This document shows, in pieces, positions 1 through 8,874 of a stretch of DNA of 64,000 nt (within the stretch, counting starts at the first letter, position 1; every line of letters starts with the position of its first letter). Source of the DNA: Olsenella intestinalis (lineage in GTDB: Bacteria > Actinomycetota > Coriobacteriia > Coriobacteriales > Atopobiaceae). The stretch covers positions 952,433-1,016,432 of the forward strand of contig NZ_JALGRK010000002.1 in assembly GCF_023276655.1 (NCBI RefSeq). Reading direction: 5' to 3'. The notes beneath the pieces were generated by a model, which did not search any database, had not been told where the DNA came from, and worked only from the letters and a program-made list of their open reading frames with translations. Made by a program: the position numbers and the translations under genes.

Positions 1-2
1 TC

Positions 3-1121
3 GCGACCGGGACCAAGAGCCCGTCGCATCGCTACATCCTGGAGACGCTCGTGGCCGCCGGCGCGCGCCGCGACATCCTGTGGGACGCGAAGCCGCACGT
101 GGGAAGCGACGTGCTGCCGACCGTGGTCACCAACATCCTGGCACGCATCGAGGAGCTGGGCGGCGAAGTGCGCCTGTCGTGCCGCATGAGCGAGCTGCGG
201 ATCGAGGGCTCCCCCACCCCGCACGTAGCCTCGGTCACGCTCGAGACGCGGGGCGAGGACGGGCTCCTCTCGACCGAGGAGGTCGCCGCTGACAACGTGG
301 TCGTCGCATGCGGGCACTCCGCGCGCGACGTGTTCGAGCTGCTCCGCGAGCGCGGCGTCGCCATGGAGCGCAAGACGTTCGCGATGGGCGTGCGCATCGA
401 GCACCTGCAGTCGATGGTCGACCGTGCGCAGTACGGCCGCGCCGCCGGGCACCCCGCGCTGGGTGCCGCTCCGTACAAGCTGGTCGCGCACCTGCCCAAC
501 GACCGCAGCGCGTTCTCGTTCTGCATGTGCCCCGGCGGCTACGTGGTCGCCGCGGCGAGCGAGGAGGGCGGCGTGGTCACCAACGGCATGAGCCTCTCGG
601 ACCGTGCGGGAACCAACGCCAACTCGGGCTTCCTGGCGAACGTCTTCCCCGAGGACCTACCTGGCGAGGACGTGCTCGCGGGCGTCGAGCTGCAGCGCTC
701 CTGCGAGCGCGCGGCGTTTGCGGCGGGTGGTGGCGGCTATGTCGCGCCCGCCCAGCTGGTGGGCGACTTCCTGCAGGGCGTGGCCTCGAGCGCGGGCGGA
801 TCGGTCGAGCCCACCTACCCGCGCGGCGTCGCCTGGGGCGACGTTTCCGACTGCCTTCCCGACTACGTGAGCGAGACGCTGCGCGGCGCCATCCCCAAGA
901 TGGACCGCCAGCTGCATGGGTTCAACACCGCGGATGCGGTGCTCACCGGCGTCGAGACGCGCTCGAGCTCACCGGTGCGCGTCACCCGCGGCAAGGACTG
1001 CCAGTCGGTCTCGACCGCCGGGCTCTGGCCCTGCGGCGAGGGTGCAGGCTACGCAGGCGGCATCATGAGCGCCGCCGCCGACGGACTGCGCGTGGCGGCG
1101 GCGCTGGTGGAGTCTTTGTAA
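3..1121 (+). CDS. NAD(P)/FAD-dependent oxidoreductase (5' truncated by window edge)
   Basis: Open frame continues upstream of the ATG at 51 to the window start; GTG(T)KSPSH..., VVVACGHSARDVF, C-terminal GLWPCGEGAGYAGGIMSAAADGLRVA typical of COG2509-like FAD dehydrogenases. Confidence 0.8.
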   Translation, partial: ATGTKSPSHRYILETLVAAGARRDILWDAKPHVGSDVLPTVVTNILARIEELGGEVRLSCRMSELRIEGSPTPHVASVTLETRGEDGLLSTEEVAADNVVVACGHSARDVFELLRERGVAMERKTFAMGVRIEHLQSMVDRAQYGRAAGHPALGAAPYKLVAHLPNDRSAFSFCMCPGGYVVAAASEEGGVVTNGMSLSDRAGTNANSGFLANVFPEDLPGEDVLAGVELQRSCERAAFAAGGGGYVAPAQLVGDFLQGVASSAGGSVEPTYPRGVAWGDVSDCLPDYVSETLRGAIPKMDRQLHGFNTADAVLTGVETRSSSPVRVTRGKDCQSVSTAGLWPCGEGAGYAGGIMSAAADGLRVAAALVESL

Positions 1122-1210
1122 TCGAACTGCATCACCAGACCAGAAACTCACTCGCTTCGCCCTGACTCGATCAAATTGAATATGAAACCATTTCGCATTC
1201 AATCAGTAGA

Positions 1211-1246
1211 GCGGCACCCAAAATAGCTTATATCTTGGGTGCCGCT
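1211..1246. terminator. Rho-independent-type hairpin
   Basis: gcggcacccaa ... ttgggtgccgc perfect 11-bp stem between the oxidoreductase and the minus-strand zinc-ribbon fragment. Confidence 0.6.
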
Positions 1247-1270
1247 TGTCCTTTGACCTTCACTTCACGT

Positions 1271-1512
1271 TTATTCAGCTAGTGGATGAGCCAGCTGACC
1301 ATCAATCTCCTCGATGGATTCGATCAGCTCATTTCTACGCGCCTCAATTTGCCCTAGCCGCTCTTTCATAGGGGCCATGATTTCTTTCACACGCTCGTTC
1401 AACGAGTCAATTTCATCCTGCTTGGCTTTCTTCTCCTTCATCGCGAAGAAACCAAGCTCTCCCTTCTCCTTTTCAAGTAACGCAATCCTCGCATCGCATT
1501 GCGCTTTTTCCT
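1271..1512 (-). pseudogene. C-terminal fragment of TFIIB-type zinc-ribbon protein interrupted by composite transposon
   Basis: AQCDARIALLEKEKGELGFFAMKEKKAKQDEIDSLNERV... aligns with the C-terminus of the paralogue at 6979-8094; joins in frame to the fragment at 6073-6948 when 1513-6080 is removed. Confidence 0.9.
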
Positions 1513-1586
1513 GGCTCTTCGGTGGTTTCTGTGGGAGAGATCCCGGCATGGGCCCAGCTCAGCGGGCGAAAACAACGATCTGGAAC

Positions 1587-1615
1587 TGAAACGGCCCCGG
1601 GAGGGGCCGTTTCCG
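1587..1615. terminator. Hairpin in the IS leader (likely blocks read-through into the transposase)
   Basis: aaacggccccgggaggggccgttt; identical copy in the second IS at about 4581-4609. Confidence 0.6.
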
Positions 1616-1670
1616 CTTCATCCGCCTATGATTGCTAAGCCAAATTCAGACAACCGAAGAGGTGTGGCGC

Positions 1671-3042
1671 ATGAAGAGTCTGCTGCTTCTCGCCCTCGGT
1701 CTGGCCCGCACGGTCGTCCTGGGCGCGCGCATCGAGGCCGAGCGCACCGTCGTGAGCGTCCGGCCCCACAAGCGCGAGCAGCGCCGCTGCCCCGTATGCG
1801 GCAGGGCCTGCGACTTCTGCGACATGGCGAGCCGCGGGGCCCCAGGCTGTGGAGGGCGATGGACCTGGCGCGCTCGGCCTGCTACCTGGAGTACGCGCCC
1901 TGCAGGGTGCGCTGCCCGGAGCACGGCGTGCGCGCCGAGGCCGTCCCCTGGGCGCGGCACGGGGCGCGCTTCACGCGGACTTCGAGGACTGGGTGGCGTG
2001 GCTGGCGGTCCGCTGCACCGCCCCGGCGGTCTCCGAGCTCGCCCGCGTCGAGTGGCACGGCGTGGGCGGCGCGTGCAGGCGCGTCTACGCCGAGCTGGAG
2101 GCCGCGCGCGGCGCCTCGAGGCTCGACGGCGTGCGCCGCATCGGCATCGACGAGACGTCGTACAAGAGGGGCCACGGGTACGTCACGGTGGTCGTCGGCC
2201 ACGACCGCGGCTGCCTCGTCTGGGCGCACGAGGGCACCGGCAAGGACGTGCTCAACCTGTTCCTCGACGGGCTCGCGCGCGAGCAGAGGCGCGCCATGGA
2301 GGCGGTGGCCGCCGACGGCGCGAGGCGGATAGGGCAGCTGGCCAAGCGCCGCTGCCCCAACGCGAGGTGGGTCATGGACCCCTTCCACGTGGTCCAGTGG
2401 ATGAACGGCGCGCCCGACGCCGTGCGCTGCGGGGAGTGGAACGCCGCCAGGGCCGCCGCCAGGGCCGCCAGGCCCAGGCCCGAGGGCAAGCGCGGCAGGC
2501 CTGCCAAAGGCGAGCTGCCGCCCGAGGAGGTCAGGGCGCTCGGGGAGGAGGCGGCCTCCATCAAGGGCAGCCGCTACGCGCTCGTGAAGAGCCCCGAGGA
2601 CCTCACCGACGGCCAGAGGGCGAGGCTCGAGGCGCTCAAGAAGAGGGCCGGCTCGCGGCTGGTCAGGGCCTGGGAGCTCAAGGAGGACCTGCGGGCCGTC
2701 TTCCGGGCAGCCGACGGCTCCGAGGCCGCCGAGCTGCTCGACGACTGGATGCACAGGGCCGCCTGCTGCAAGATCGCCAAGGTCGTCGCCGTGGAGAAGA
2801 AGGTGCGCCGCCGGCGCGACGACATCATCGCCGCAGTCGAGCTCGGCATCAGCAACGGGCGCGTAGAGGCCATCAACAACAAGATCAAGGTGACGGTGAG
2901 GATGGGCTACGGCTTCCGCAACACCGACAACCTCGTGGCCCTGCTCATGCTCAGGTGCGGCGACTGCCAGCCCCAGCTCCCGGGTCGCCCGGTGAAGGCG
3001 AGGAAGAAGGGCGTGAAGGGAGCGAAGAGCGTTGCTGCCTAG
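1671..3042 (+). pseudogene. ISL3-family transposase, frameshifted
   Basis: Relative to copy 2: ccccc>cccc near 1842-1848 and cgcgcg>cgcgg near 1975-1979 split the ORF (tracks 1632-3047 and 1849-3042). Confidence 0.85.
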
Positions 3043-3141
3043 GCTAGCCCCTTGTCACACAAACTACCGAAGCCTCCTTTTTTCACCTGCTGAAGGTTAT
3101 CAATCTTCTTATTGAGTATCTCGGCATTCTTTCTTCTGCCA

Positions 3142-3312
3142 ATGCCCTGGCGGGCAGATCCACCCCCCTTTCGGCTGGTTCGGGGGCACAGGCATGCCCT
3201 GACGGGCAGATCCACCGCCCTTTCGGCTGGTTCGGGGTCGCAGGCATGCCCTGGCGGGCAGATCAGCGCCTTTTCGGCAGGTTCGGGGGCGCAGGCATGC
3301 CCTGACAGACGG
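3142..3312. repeat. Imperfect tandem repeat, about 52-bp period, 3+ units
   Basis: atgccctggcgggcagatccaccc..ctttcggctggttcgggg.. starts at 3142, 3194, 3246, with a partial unit at 3297. Confidence 0.85.
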
Positions 3313-3527
3313 CTGCATTGCCCATATGCGTTTTGCGCGCGAGGACCCTGTTGCTCCTGTCAAAAGCGTGGCGAAATGAAGTGGCCCAAAAGAGGGCAGC
3401 AGAATACCGAAATCCCAGCTTGAAATAGCTCAGCTATTTGTCACTGTGCGGTTCTGCCTGCTGTGATTAGCCATGCACTGCTGGGGAAGACTCATCCGCT
3501 AGAATTGCTTGGACGAAAGGAGACGCA

Positions 3528-4433
3528 ATGGTACTCGACAGATACGCGCGATTTGCTGACAGCGCCGACGTGCTCTCTTGCCCCCTTTGCCACAGCGCCC
3601 TGAAGCTGCAGGAAGGGAGCCTCGTATGTCCGAAGAGGCACTGCTTCGATATCGCAAAGCAGGGGTACGTAAACCTTCTAGGGCCCTCCAGGCAGTCAGC
3701 CCACTACAGCAAAGAATCCTTTGAGAGCCGCATGGCAATCCTGGAGGCAGGGTATTACGACCACGTGAAAGAAGCCGTCCTCACCGCGGTAGGAAGGGCC
3801 CTTTCCCCAAGCGAGGGTCCTGCAGCTGTGAACGCGACGCCATTCCGCGTGCTCGACGCGGGATGCGGAGAAGGCTTCTATGCACGTGCAATCCGAGAAA
3901 ACCTCTGTGTCGACGTGGTGGCGTTTGACCTCTCAAAAGACGCCATGCTGATGGCGGCCCGCCACGATTCCAGAAAGGCGGTCAAATGGCTGGTTGGCGA
4001 CCTGACGAACATCCCCGTGCTGAAAGGCTCCATCAACTGCGTGGTGGACGTATTCGCTCCCTCGAACTACGACGAATTCAAGCGCGTTCTCACCCCAACC
4101 AGAAACGCCTCCGCGCCAGGAGTGCTGGTCAAAGTGGTTCCAGGCAGCAATCATCTTACGGAGCTGCGCCACCTTGCTGAAGGATCTTTGCGCAGCAAGG
4201 AATACTCAAACCAGCTGGTGACCGATTGCTTTGAGAAGCACTTCAAGATGACCGACCGCATCAAGGTGACGCGCACCTTCGAGATGTCCGAAAGGGACGT
4301 CCGCGTGTTCGCCGAGATGACGCCGCTGCTGTTCGGCATCGACGCGGAGTCCCTAAATCTATCGCGTGTGAAAAGCATCACCATCGAGGCTGAATTGCTG
4401 GTGGGCACCCCTCGCTCCCAAGGCCCTTCATGA
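3528..4433 (+). CDS. RlmA-family 23S rRNA (guanine-N1)-methyltransferase, transposon cargo
   Basis: N-terminal zinc motif CPLCHSAL..CPKRHCFDIAKQGYVNLL plus SAM motif VLDAGCGEGFYARAI, as in RlmA(I)/RlmA(II). Confidence 0.85.
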   Translation: MVLDRYARFADSADVLSCPLCHSALKLQEGSLVCPKRHCFDIAKQGYVNLLGPSRQSAHYSKESFESRMAILEAGYYDHVKEAVLTAVGRALSPSEGPAAVNATPFRVLDAGCGEGFYARAIRENLCVDVVAFDLSKDAMLMAARHDSRKAVKWLVGDLTNIPVLKGSINCVVDVFAPSNYDEFKRVLTPTRNASAPGVLVKVVPGSNHLTELRHLAEGSLRSKEYSNQLVTDCFEKHFKMTDRIKVTRTFEMSERDVRVFAEMTPLLFGIDAESLNLSRVKSITIEAELLVGTPRSQGPS

Positions 4434-4506
4434 GCTCAGCCAGCTCATCATCCTCTTAATTGCAGGGCTGAAGGACAGCCCTTGTCAACCGCCCCAGAAG
4501 AAATCT

Positions 4507-6072
4507 GGCTCTTCGGTGGTTTCTGTGGGAGAGATTCCGGCATAGGCCCAGCTCAGCGGGCGAAAACAACGATCTGGAACTGAAACGGCCCCGGGAGGGG
4601 CCGTTTCCGCGTCATCCGCCTATGATTGCTAAGCCAAATTCAGACAACCGAAGAGGTGTGACGCATGAAGAGTCTACTACTTCTCGCCCTCGGTCTGGCC
4701 CGCACGGTCGTCCTGGGCGCGCGCATCGAGGCCGAGCGCATCGTCGTGAGCGTCCGGCCCTACAAGCGCGAGCAGCGCCGCTGCCCCGTATGCGGCAGGG
4801 CCTGCGACTTCTACGACATGGCGAACCGCGGGGCCCCCAGGCTGTGGAGGGCGATGGACCTGGCGCGCTCGGCCTGCTACCTGGAGTACGCGCCCTGCAG
4901 GGTGCGCTGCCCGGAGCACGGCGTGCGCACCGAGGCCGTCCCCTGGGCGCGGCACGGGGCGCGCTTCACGCGCGACTTCGAGGACTGGGTGGCGTGGCTG
5001 GCGGTCCGCTGCACCGCCTCGGCGGTCTCCGAGCTCGCCCGCGTCGAGTGGCACAGCGTGGGCGGCGTGTGCAGGCGCGTCTACGCCGAGCTGGAGGCCG
5101 CGCGCGGCGCCTCGAGGTTCGACGGCGTGCGCCGCATCGGCATCGACGAGACGTCGTACAAGAAGGGCCACAAGTACGTCACGGTGGTCGTCGACCACGA
5201 CCGCGGCTGCCTCATCTGGGCGCACGAGGGCACCGGCAAGGACGTGCTCAACCTGTTCCTCGACGAGCTCACGCGCGAGCAGAGGCGCGCCATAGAGGTG
5301 GTGACCGCCGACGGCGCGAGGTGGATAAGGCAGCTGGTCAAGCGCCGCTGCCCCAACGCGAGGTGGGTCATGGACCCCTTCCACGTGGTCCAGTGGATGA
5401 ACGACGCGCTCGACGCCGTGCGCTGCGAGGAGTGGAACGCCGCCAGGGCCGCCGCCAGGGCCGCCAGGCCCAGGCCCGAGGGCAAGCGCGGCAGGCCTGC
5501 CAAAGGCGAGCTGCCGCCCGAGGAGGTCAGGGCGCTCGAGGAGGAGGCGGCCTCCATCAAGGGCAGCCGCTACGCGCTCGTGAAGAACCCCGAGGACCTC
5601 ACCGACGGCCAGAGGGCGAGGCTCGAGGCGCTCAAGAAGAGGGCCGGCTCGCGGCTGGTCAGGGCCTGGGAGCTCAAGGAGGACCTGCGGGCCGTCTTCC
5701 GGGCAGCCGACGGCTCCGAGGCCGCCGAGCTGCTCGACGACTGGATGCACGGGGCCGCCTGCTGCAAGATCGCCAAGGTCGTCGCCGTGGAGAAGAAGGT
5801 GCGCCGCCGGCGCGACGACATCATCGCCGCAGTCGAGCTCGGCATCAGCAACGGGCGCGTAGAGGCCATCAACAACAAGATCAAGGTGACGGTGAGGATG
5901 GGCTACGGCTTCCGCAACACCGACAACCTCGTGGCCCTGCTCATGCTCAGGTGCGGCGACTGCCAGCCCCAGCTCCCGGGTCGCCCGGCGAAGGCGAGGA
6001 AGAAGGGCGTGAAGGGAGCGAAGAGCGTTGCCGCCTAGGCTAGCCCCTTGTCACACAAACTACCGAAGCCTC
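4507..6072 (+). mobile_element. ISL3-family IS, copy 2 (about 1566 bp)
   Basis: Intact IS with the same ends as copy 1. Confidence 0.92.
4665..6038 (+). CDS. ISL3-family transposase (intact)
   Basis: 457 aa; CPVCGRAC zinc motif, IGIDETSYKKGHKYVTVVVDHD, MDPFHVVQWMNDALD, GRVEAINNKIKVTVRMGYGFRN. Confidence 0.93.
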   Translation: MKSLLLLALGLARTVVLGARIEAERIVVSVRPYKREQRRCPVCGRACDFYDMANRGAPRLWRAMDLARSACYLEYAPCRVRCPEHGVRTEAVPWARHGARFTRDFEDWVAWLAVRCTASAVSELARVEWHSVGGVCRRVYAELEAARGASRFDGVRRIGIDETSYKKGHKYVTVVVDHDRGCLIWAHEGTGKDVLNLFLDELTREQRRAIEVVTADGARWIRQLVKRRCPNARWVMDPFHVVQWMNDALDAVRCEEWNAARAAARAARPRPEGKRGRPAKGELPPEEVRALEEEAASIKGSRYALVKNPEDLTDGQRARLEALKKRAGSRLVRAWELKEDLRAVFRAADGSEAAELLDDWMHGAACCKIAKVVAVEKKVRRRRDDIIAAVELGISNGRVEAINNKIKVTVRMGYGFRNTDNLVALLMLRCGDCQPQLPGRPAKARKKGVKGAKSVAA

Positions 6073-6948
6073 TTTTTCCTCCATTCCCGGCAGCTGACCT
6101 TCTTCCGTCTTTAGGGCAAGGAGCTGCTCATTAAGCTCTGACTTCTTTTTCTTCAGATTCGCCTTTTCTACTGGATGCTCGGCCCAATACTCTTTAGCCT
6201 GTTTCTCTTGCAAAACAGCAAGCTCGCGCTGCTCATCCTTAATCCAGTCTCTCAATAGATTCTTTTGAGAGAAATCCAAGTAATCACGATTGAGAGCGGA
6301 AGAGAAAAGACCGATTAGCGCTTCATGCAGGTAGGGGTGATCATCTACTTGCTTGATGTTTTCTATTGACTTTGCAAACTGGACGATAAGGTCGACAAAC
6401 AAAGCGTAAGTGTCGCTTTTGTTGTCTCGAACTACGACACCGTAGCCGTTTTTCCACTCGCTGAAGACAAACCCACTGCAGAGCATTTCTGCCAAGTCAT
6501 CAGCCATGCTCATTATGGCCTCACGATTCTCGTCCTGCCGCTCGGGTTTGTAATGGTCGTCAATTATTGAAATGCAATTAGAAAGCACGTTAAACGCAGA
6601 TTCCCTTTTGTAAATATCGCCATCAACAAGCGACGCCTTTGCCTTGCCATACGCACTGTAGAAGATGGCCTCGATATTATTAGGATCATTCTGCTCGACG
6701 AGGTTGTAATACTTCTCGGTTTCCTCCCAATCTTCCTTCTCTTTTGCACGGCGCGCATTGGCAAGATAACGTTGAACAAACTCAGAATTATCGACCTTGA
6801 CGGTTCCAGTCACGTCAACCGTGCCCTCTACCATCATCTTTTTTGCTTCCTCAACCGTGTACTTACAACCGCAGGATTGACAAATGAAGACACCTCCGTC
6901 CTTCATAAGGTCGGTTCCGCCGCACATCTCACATGTCAGTTGCTTCAT
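6073..6948 (-). pseudogene. N-terminal part of TFIIB-type zinc-ribbon protein interrupted by composite transposon
   Basis: MKQLTCEMCGGTDLMKDGGVFICQSCGCKYTVEEAKKMM..., paralogous to 6979-8094; the ORF runs into the IS end (tail EASVVCVTRG is IS sequence). Confidence 0.9.
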
Positions 6949-6978
6949 TGTTCCCTCCCAAGGTCGATTGTTAATCCA

Positions 6979-8094
6979 TTACGCACCATTCAGACGCTTG
7001 TCGATCTTCTCGATGCTCCGCAACAGCTCTCCTCTTCGCGCCTTGATATTTATGAGTAATCCACTTTGAGAACCGTCTATTTGTTCAACGCGTTTCTCCA
7101 ATGACTTAATCTCGTCCTGCCGAGCCTTCTTTTCTTTCACTTCAAAAATCCCGAGATTGCTTATCTCGTTTTTCAAGAAGCGGATTCTCTCTTCGCATTC
7201 AGTCTTTTCAGCCACCCCGGGCAACCCGCGCTCTTCCTCCTTCAGCTCATTGAGCTGTTTTTCAAAGGCGGACCTTTGGCTCTCTAAAGATGCCCTCTCC
7301 TCTGGATGCTTTGCCCAATATTTCCGCGCTGTTTTCCTACGGAGCGCTCTAAGCTGACGCTCCTCCAACTGAATCAACTGCCTCATATTTGCGCTGCTGA
7401 TATAGCTGCACTGCTTGCCAACGTTGTACAAGCCGATCATTGCCTCATGAAGATAGGGACGATCATCAATCTTCTTGATGTTGTCTATCGAATCCGAAAA
7501 CTGCTTAACCAGATCCCTAAATAGCGCATGCGTCGCTTCTATAGTGCCCACCTTGAAAATGGAGTCGGGGGTGCGAACTCTTGACTCCGTCGAATAAACG
7601 AAGCGACTCACGAGCATGTCTCCCAAATCAGCAGACATGCTCTCAATCGCTTCGATGTTCTCGCTTAGTCGTTCCGGCCTGTAGTGGTCATCGATCACCG
7701 AGATGCAGTTGGACAGGACTTTAAACGCCGCCTGCCGCTTATAAATATCTTCATCGAGAAGCGAGAGCTTCGCCTTACCGTACGCACTGTAGAAGATGGC
7801 CTCAATATTGTCTGGGTCGTTCTGCTCGACCATGTTGTAGTATTTTTCCACCTCCTCCCAGTCCTCCTTTTCCTTCGCCCTGCGCGCATTGGCAAGGTAG
7901 CGTTTGACGAACTCGGAGTTGTCAACGTGGACTGTTCCGGTCACCTCGACCGTGCCCTCCACCATCATTCGCTTTGCCTCTTCGACCGAGTACTTGCAGC
8001 CGCATGACTGGCAAACGAAGACGCCGCCGTTCTTCACGAGGTCGGTGCTGCCGCACATCTCACAGGCCAATTGCTTCATTGCCGCCCCCATCAA
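6979..8094 (-). CDS. TFIIB-type zinc-ribbon domain protein
   Basis: CEMCGSTDLVKNGGVFVCQSCGCKYSVEEAKRMM, helical/TPR-like middle, coiled-coil C-terminus. Confidence 0.8.
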   Translation of the reverse strand: MMGAAMKQLACEMCGSTDLVKNGGVFVCQSCGCKYSVEEAKRMMVEGTVEVTGTVHVDNSEFVKRYLANARRAKEKEDWEEVEKYYNMVEQNDPDNIEAIFYSAYGKAKLSLLDEDIYKRQAAFKVLSNCISVIDDHYRPERLSENIEAIESMSADLGDMLVSRFVYSTESRVRTPDSIFKVGTIEATHALFRDLVKQFSDSIDNIKKIDDRPYLHEAMIGLYNVGKQCSYISSANMRQLIQLEERQLRALRRKTARKYWAKHPEERASLESQRSAFEKQLNELKEEERGLPGVAEKTECEERIRFLKNEISNLGIFEVKEKKARQDEIKSLEKRVEQIDGSQSGLLINIKARRGELLRSIEKIDKRLNGA

Positions 8095-8172
8095 CTCCCG
8101 CCAACCAAAAAAGTCAACCGCCCCAACCGATTACTCAAGCGCAATCGCTCCTGCGCAGGGTCAGATAACTAC

Positions 8173-8874
8173 TTACTTAGACTCCTTTAGCACGTACGCT
8201 CTCTCGTCAAACAGACGCCCCAGCTCCTCGAGCTGTCTCGCATCGCTGACTCCGCTTTCGTCTAGCTGTTTGACTCGCTCATCTATTGCCTTGTCAAGCA
8301 TTTCAGCTTCGGGAGTGCTGCGAATGTCACAAAATCGCGATTTGTCGACCACGGCCTCGATCAGGGGAGCAAGCTCAGGATCATAGTTACCTCTTGCTTG
8401 AATTCGGCGCAGTCTCAATCCGATGTCTCGCATGCAGGAGCAATCGCTCTCAACGCGCCCCTCCACATCTACCGCGTGCCGCACACCGCCGCGCGCTGCC
8501 AACAATCCAATAACGCTGAGTGCAAGCAGAGCTACACCTACAACGACTTGGATGCCGCTAGCGGCAGAAAAGAGAAACGTGAAAACAAAACCAACCGCCA
8601 TCTGCGTGACCAAACAGACAGCCGGCACAAGTGCCATCGGGTAGGTTTTGAACAAGCCTTCGGGCCCATCTTCACGCATGCCAAAACTAGCGACAGTAAA
8701 GATGAAAGCCTGAATCAGTACAAATGCGAGATTCGTCCATAGCATGCTCGTATGCGGAGCGAGCAGAATGACGATCACCGCATAGCTAGCGCACAGAATG
8801 AGCGTTGCCGCAATAACGTATCGCTTATTCATCGCATCACCCGTCCCTATCGCTATGACCTTCTCGTGCCGCAT
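8173..8874 (-). CDS. Hypothetical membrane protein
   Basis: Multiple hydrophobic helices in the N-terminal half; same strand and apparent operon with zinc-ribbon and SPFH genes. Confidence 0.6.
   Translation of the reverse strand: MRHEKVIAIGTGDAMNKRYVIAATLILCASYAVIVILLAPHTSMLWTNLAFVLIQAFIFTVASFGMREDGPEGLFKTYPMALVPAVCLVTQMAVGFVFTFLFSAASGIQVVVGVALLALSVIGLLAARGGVRHAVDVEGRVESDCSCMRDIGLRLRRIQARGNYDPELAPLIEAVVDKSRFCDIRSTPEAEMLDKAIDERVKQLDESGVSDARQLEELGRLFDERAYVLKESK

Larger units (their letters stand above)
1513..3076 (+). mobile_element. ISL3-family IS, copy 1 (about 1564 bp)
   Basis: Same termini as copy 2; about 97% identical; 2 bp shorter owing to two single-base deletions in the transposase. 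Confidence 0.9.
1513..6072. mobile_element. ISL3-family composite transposon (two directly repeated IS copies flanking an RlmA-like methyltransferase)
   Basis: Outer 8-bp TSD TTTTTCCT at 1505-1512 and 6073-6080; terminal IRs GGCTCTTCGGTGGTTTCTGTGGGA / GAGGCTTCGGTAGTTTGTGTGACA; inner flanks (cttttttc / agaaatct) do not match each other. Confidence 0.92.

Noticed and set aside
1632-3047. 471-aa ORF across IS copy 1 (and 473-aa ORF at 4622-6043)
   Set aside because: Out-of-frame, Arg-rich translation of the transposase gene rather than a real protein
3423-3439. AAATAGCTCAGCTATTT palindrome before the cargo methyltransferase
   Set aside because: Perfect but short; could be an operator or chance, and no cognate regulator is encoded in the transposon
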